A program made the position numbers and the translations under genes. A DNA stretch of 64,000 nucleotides, taken from positions 1,674,001 to 1,738,000 of the forward strand of contig CAVSKV010000002.1 of assembly GCA_963728785.1 (NCBI GenBank), in the 5' to 3' direction. Shown here one piece after another: positions 60,622 to 64,000 of this stretch (its first letter is position 1; each line of letters opens with the position of its first letter). This stretch comes from JAGWRI01 sp963728785 (GTDB lineage: Bacteria; Gemmatimonadota; Gemmatimonadetes; Gemmatimonadales; Gemmatimonadaceae). Under the pieces are notes generated by a model. The model saw nothing but the letters and a program-made list of their open reading frames with translations. It was not told the DNA's origin and searched no databases.

Positions 60622-61760
60622 CAGTTACGGGCCAACCGCTCCAATACCGCCGCGGCCCTCGGAATCTCTTCAACGTCCACGTATTCCTCGTCAGCGTGGG
60701 CAAGGGCAATGTCGCCGGGTCCGAAACATATCGCCGGAATTCCCGCTTCATTGAGCAGGGCGCAGTCGGTCCAGGCGCTCATTCCCTCAATGCGCACCGG
60801 AATGGCCTGTTGCGTCAGCGCGTCGGTGAGAGCCTGCACGATCGGCGCGTCCGTGCTCACATCGCTGGGGTTCTGGGCAATGGTGAGCGCGATATCGACC
60901 CGCAGCTCGGGGCGACGGGCCCGCGCCCGCCTGCAAGCGGCCTCCACCTCAGCCATCACCTGGGCCGGCGTCTCGCCGGGCATGGTGCGCCGCTCGATCT
61001 TCAACTCGCAGTGGTCGGGGTACGTCGACATGCCCGTGCCTCCCGTGATGAGCGAGGCGTGCAGCGATGCGTGCCCCAGCAGGCGGTGCGTGTGCCGGGT
61101 CAGTTCGCCGGCGTCGAGCGCGTCCAACTCGGCCAGCACCAGGCCGGCATGGCGGATCGCATCTACCCCGAGGTCCCAACGGCTGCCATGCGCGGCCCGA
61201 CCGTGAAACGTGAGCGTGACCCAGACGAATCCGCGGTGCGCAGGCATGACGGCGAGGCCCGTGGGCTCGGCGACGATGGCCGCGTTGGCCCGCACACCCC
61301 GGTCGATGAGGGCCCGAGTGCCGCGGCTCGTGAACTCCTCGTCCACTACGGCGGCGACGATCAACTCACCGTGGGTGAGATCATCTGCGGCGAGCGAGGC
61401 GGCCGCGCACATCGCGGCCACGCCCGCCTTCATATCGGCCGCGCCGCGGCCGTAGATGCGGCCGTCGTGCTCCTCGGCGGCGAACGGCGCATGGCGCATG
61501 CCCTCCACGCCCACGACGTCCAGGTGCCCATTGAACAGGAGGGCATCGGCGCCCTGAGTGCCCACGCGCCCGATCACGTTGGGGCGGTCGGGCGCCACGT
61601 CCTGAACCTCTACACGAAAGCCCCACGCCTCGAGCACGCCGGCGAGTAGCCGTGCCACCTCGCCTTCGCCCGGTCCGCCGGGCACGAGCGACGGATTGCG
61701 GGAGTCGGTGCGAACGAGCGCCCGGGCCAGTCCTACGGCGTCTCCGCGTTCCAGTCGCAT
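60585..61760 (-). CDS. M20-family deacylase (ArgE/DapE-like)
   Basis: 391 aa zinc amidohydrolase, cytosolic. Metal motifs: FNGHLDVVGVEGM, YGRGAADMKAGVAAM, VDEEFTSRGTRALI (catalytic Glu pair) and FGPGDIALAHADEEYV (the last His). It removes acyl groups from amino acids; candidates are N-acetylornithine and N-succinyl-diaminopimelate, and these cannot be separated by eye. No arginine or DAP genes are nearby. It overlaps the GHMP kinase stop region by 28 bp, and the ATG at 61758-61760 is therefore inside that gene. Confidence 0.85.
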   Translation of the reverse strand: MRLERGDAVGLARALVRTDSRNPSLVPGGPGEGEVARLLAGVLEAWGFRVEVQDVAPDRPNVIGRVGTQGADALLFNGHLDVVGVEGMRHAPFAAEEHDGRIYGRGAADMKAGVAAMCAAASLAADDLTHGELIVAAVVDEEFTSRGTRALIDRGVRANAAIVAEPTGLAVMPAHRGFVWVTLTFHGRAAHGSRWDLGVDAIRHAGLVLAELDALDAGELTRHTHRLLGHASLHASLITGGTGMSTYPDHCELKIERRTMPGETPAQVMAEVEAACRRARARRPELRVDIALTIAQNPSDVSTDAPIVQALTDALTQQAIPVRIEGMSAWTDCALLNEAGIPAICFGPGDIALAHADEEYVDVEEIPRAAAVLERLARNWCGTGPESLWRS

Positions 61761-62710
61761 GTGGTGAGCCCCTCCTCATCGAGAGTGAACGGCAGCAGTT
61801 CGCCCAGGCTGGCCACCGCGCGCCGCACCGCGTCCTCCGCACCGCGTTGCGCGATGGCCACTACGCACCCGCCGCCCGAGGCACCGGTCGCCTTGGCTCC
61901 CATCGCGCCGGCCTCGCGCGCCCGTTCGATGATGGCGTCGATGCGAGCCGTGGAAATGGCTGGATGCAGCGCCCGCTGGTGCGCCCAGTGCTCGTCCACT
62001 AGCGCCGCGAGCCCGTCGATGTCAGCATGCATCAGCGCGGCGATCATCTGCCGCGCCAGATCTCGCAGGCGCGCGAGTGCGAACGTTACACGCTTCTCTC
62101 CACGGCGGTAGCCCTCGAGCACGCCCGTGACCGTGTCGCCTGAATTGCGCGACTCGCCGGTGTAGACGAGCACGCACCTCTGTTCGAGCGATTCTTGCAA
62201 CGCGGCGGCAAGCGGGATGCGTTCAACGGCCACCGAGGGGCCAAACACCAGTCCGAGCAGTCCGCCGTGCGTGGCGCAGTAATGATCTTGCCGTCCGCCG
62301 GCCACGCCGAGATCCTCGACCTCTATCTGGCGTCCGCGCTCCGCAATGGCCACGCGGTCGATGGATATGCCACGCCACTCGTCAAGCGCGCCGAGCAGTG
62401 CCGCGCTGGCGGCGGAGGAACCGCCCAGCCCCGCTCCCACCGGAAAATCGTTGTGGAGGGAAACGTGCACAGGTTCGGTCAGGCCCGCCCGGTCGACCGC
62501 GGCGCGCACGAGCGGCGATCCCGCTCTGCCCGCCGTTCCGGCGTGGTGTGGATTCGGTCCCGGGCTGCCCCGGAGTTGCACGGTTGCGTATCTCGCAATC
62601 GCCATCGCGCACACTACCCCACCTTCCCGTTCGGCGTATGGCGGCACATCGGTCCAGCCACCACCAAAATCGACGCGTGTCGGGGCGCGCATGGCGACGA
62701 CCCGACTCAC
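61733..62710 (-). CDS. GHMP-family sugar kinase (HddA-like)
   Basis: 325 aa. N-terminal MRAPTRVDFGGGWTDVPPY matches D-glycero-D-manno-heptose 7-phosphate kinase and fucokinase-type GHMP kinases. The ATP loop is PVGAGLGGSSAASAALLGAL near residue 90. The third motif is GASGGGCVVAIA near 285. Likely phosphorylates a sugar or sugar phosphate for LPS or glycan synthesis; no GmhB/HddC partner lies nearby. A Met four codons in (before RAPTRV) is also possible as start. Confidence 0.88.
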   Translation of the reverse strand: MSRVVAMRAPTRVDFGGGWTDVPPYAEREGGVVCAMAIARYATVQLRGSPGPNPHHAGTAGRAGSPLVRAAVDRAGLTEPVHVSLHNDFPVGAGLGGSSAASAALLGALDEWRGISIDRVAIAERGRQIEVEDLGVAGGRQDHYCATHGGLLGLVFGPSVAVERIPLAAALQESLEQRCVLVYTGESRNSGDTVTGVLEGYRRGEKRVTFALARLRDLARQMIAALMHADIDGLAALVDEHWAHQRALHPAISTARIDAIIERAREAGAMGAKATGASGGGCVVAIAQRGAEDAVRRAVASLGELLPFTLDEEGLTTCDWNAETP

Positions 62711-62711
62711 G

Positions 62712-63182
62712 TCAGCTCGAATGGTCGTGGATGATCCGCCAGCGGCCGCTTACGCGCCGCATAACCAGGGAGGTGGGGCCGCGGGCCGTAACCGAGTCGC
62801 CGCGCATGAGCACGTACCAGGCGATGGTGTTCACCAGGTCCGGGCCGAGCACGTCCACTTCGACGCCCTGGAAGTGCAGCGAATCGCGCTGCGCGCCCGG
62901 AGCGAAACGGGCGGCGTAGACGTTCCGGATTGCCGCGAGGCCGTGGAGAATGCCCGTCCTGGTGATGAACGTCGTTTCCGAGTCAGGGAGGTAGTCCGAA
63001 ACGAAATCATCGAGATCACCAGCATTCCACGCCTTGGCGCCGTGGACGAGCACGGCCAAGACCTGGCGCTGGATCTGCACAGGATCGGCCGGCTCCGTGC
63101 GCGGGGCCGCGGCCCGCCGGAGCGTGAACCACGCCACCACGACGAGCACGAGCAGAAGGATCAGGTGACGCGCGCGAAACAT
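62712..63182 (-). CDS. Membrane-anchored SnoaL/DUF4440-like protein
   Basis: 156 aa. An N-terminal helix (LILLLVLVVVAWFTL) anchors it, with the rest outside the cytoplasm or in the lumen. The remainder has an NTF2-like cone fold: AKAWNAGDLDDFVSDYLPD, TFITRTGILHGLAAIRNVYAARF, and the final WRIIHDHSS, as in DUF4440/SnoaL-type enzymes and ligand binders. No catalytic residue is certain. It ends 1 bp before the GHMP kinase start, so they are probably co-transcribed. Confidence 0.75.
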   Translation of the reverse strand: MFRARHLILLLVLVVVAWFTLRRAAAPRTEPADPVQIQRQVLAVLVHGAKAWNAGDLDDFVSDYLPDSETTFITRTGILHGLAAIRNVYAARFAPGAQRDSLHFQGVEVDVLGPDLVNTIAWYVLMRGDSVTARGPTSLVMRRVSGRWRIIHDHSS

Positions 63183-63197
63183 GCCAGGGCGATCCGG

Positions 63198-63878
63198 CTA
63201 GCGCTTCTTGGCGGTCTTCCGCTGCACCGCCTTCTTGGCGGTTTTCTTCAGTGCCGCCTTCCTGGCGGTTTTCCTCGGCGCCGGCTTCTTGACGACGGCC
63301 TTCTTGGGCGTCGGTTTCTTTGCCGCGTTCTTGGCTGCCCGCTTCGGGGCGGCCGCCTTGGCGCCCTTGACCGGCTTGGGCATGAACACCTTGGACGGCG
63401 GCTTGGGCGGACGGGGCGGGTGCAGCTTGGCGAACGCGGCTGCGGCGATCTCGGCGGCCCGTGCCGCCTGTGCCTTGACCAGCGCGGCCCTTTCGGCGGC
63501 AATCATCGTGGCCGTCGGCTTTGTGCGCTCCGACGCCGGCCGCTTGGAGTGAGCGGCATCGGCCGCGCGCAGCAGCTTGTCCGCTTCATCCTGCGTCATC
63601 TGGCCGCGGCGCACCATATAGGTGGTGAGATCGCGGGCGCTCTCCATGGCGAAGCCAGCGATACCAACCGCCGCGCTGATCACGTCCTTCATCGCGGCGG
63701 CTACTTTGCTGCCCGCCTCGAGACTGATCAGTTGTGCCTTCTCCGCCAGTTCGGCCACGGTGTCACGGGCATCGGCGCGGTGGCCGGGTCCGCGGCGGGG
63801 GGCGGGTACTCCACCGGTTGGAAGGGCGGCGGCCGGCTTAGCCGAACCGCCGTGCGAGGAATCCGGCATCAATCGCAT
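63198..63878 (-). CDS. Phasin-like protein with histone H1-like basic tail
   Basis: 226 aa. Residues about 35-95 form an amphipathic helix region like phasins of polyhydroxyalkanoate granules (TVAELAEKAQLISLEAGSK, AVGIAGFAMESARDLTTYMV, RRGQMTQDEADKLL). The last 75 residues are Lys/Ala/Pro-rich repeats (AAKKPTPKKA, KKTAKKA), as in PhaF- or H1-like proteins that bind DNA. It could attach granules or membranes to the nucleoid. Two starts are possible (63876-63878 or 3 codons later); no ribosome-binding site decides. Confidence 0.7.
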   Translation of the reverse strand: MRLMPDSSHGGSAKPAAALPTGGVPAPRRGPGHRADARDTVAELAEKAQLISLEAGSKVAAAMKDVISAAVGIAGFAMESARDLTTYMVRRGQMTQDEADKLLRAADAAHSKRPASERTKPTATMIAAERAALVKAQAARAAEIAAAAFAKLHPPRPPKPPSKVFMPKPVKGAKAAAPKRAAKNAAKKPTPKKAVVKKPAPRKTARKAALKKTAKKAVQRKTAKKR

Positions 63879-64000
63879 TCACTCGTTGTTGAAGGGGGAG
63901 TTGCCCCCGTTTGATTTGATGGGCGGTCGGAGGTCCGATATCTTCGCGGGCCTCGCGTCCGAACGGGTTGGCGGAATTGGCGGCAAGTATATGATCTTTC
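63879..64000. other. Right-hand edge: upstream region of the phasin-like gene
   Basis: Contains GGGGG-AGTTG-CCCCC, a 5-bp hairpin in the 5' region of the minus-strand gene. On the plus strand the frame from ATG 63919 is open to the window edge (start MGGRRSDIF) and could be the beginning of a divergent gene, but it is too short to identify. Confidence 0.3.

Noticed and set aside
1..64000. CRISPR arrays, insertion sequences, prophage or integron features
   Set aside because: No spaced direct repeats, transposase motifs or phage structural genes were found on either strand.

Overview
The window is a G+C-rich bacterial chromosome segment, densely coding on both strands. It shows no rRNA or tRNA genes, CRISPR array, insertion sequence or phage gene. 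The gene content suggests a Gram-negative, free-living heterotroph, most likely of the Gemmatimonadota. The supporting features are a DUF1800/DUF1501 secreted pair, Rho with a long Arg/Gly-rich N-terminal extension, many lipoproteins, ThyX, a eukaryote-type squalene synthase and a TonB-plug-like lipoprotein. This assignment is inference, since no rRNA is present to prove it.

Layout. 1-5115: a five-gene, start/stop-overlapping operon with a ferric-type ABC importer ending in a type II NADH dehydrogenase. 5161-6719: a DHA2 drug-efflux gene broken by a nonsense codon and a frameshift. 6798-9523: a PAS hybrid histidine kinase followed by an ANTAR (RNA-binding) response regulator. 9573-15582 (minus): an MFS exporter and a complete BMP-type nucleoside ABC importer. 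15689-17633: nadA-nadC of NAD synthesis. 17644-25584: a zinc-ribbon protein, a divergent RNB nuclease, a lipoprotein peptidyl-prolyl isomerase, a cyclase with an acyl-CoA dehydrogenase, a LolA-like protein and a YyaL-type protein. 25675-28565: a membrane PHP protein coupled to a GT39 glycosyltransferase. 28612-33186: MarR regulator, metallo-beta-lactamase-fold hydrolase, M20 dipeptidase and rho. 33627-42225: TPR-like, AhpD-like and YIP1 proteins, a polysaccharide deacetylase, a class A PBP and the DUF1501/DUF1800 pair. 42419-49428: a large degenerate-GGDEF/ATPase/TPR protein, small proteins, a strong terminator, an EF-G-like GTPase and a TonB-plug lipoprotein. 49477-56011 (minus): lysine 2,3-aminomutase, a GNAT and two D-Ala-D-Ala-ligase-like ATP-grasp enzymes, then thyX and an FAD oxidase. 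56140-57216: squalene synthase. 57210-63878 (minus): a long run of close or overlapping genes including RNase H, a zinc-ribbon protein, an M20 deacylase, a GHMP sugar kinase and a phasin-like basic-tailed protein.

The best candidate for an undescribed system is the overlapping four-gene set at 49477-53442 (aminomutase + acetyltransferase + two ATP-grasp amino acid ligases). It reads like a pathway to a beta-lysine-containing peptide or conjugate, but that product is inferred. Other unusual points are an ATPase whose Walker A lysine is replaced by threonine (42419-45451), an EF-G-like GTPase with an altered NKxD motif (46814-48916), an RNB nuclease with Gln at one of its four acidic positions, and several genes with a TANNNT box 6-7 nt before the start codon, which suggests leaderless transcripts.
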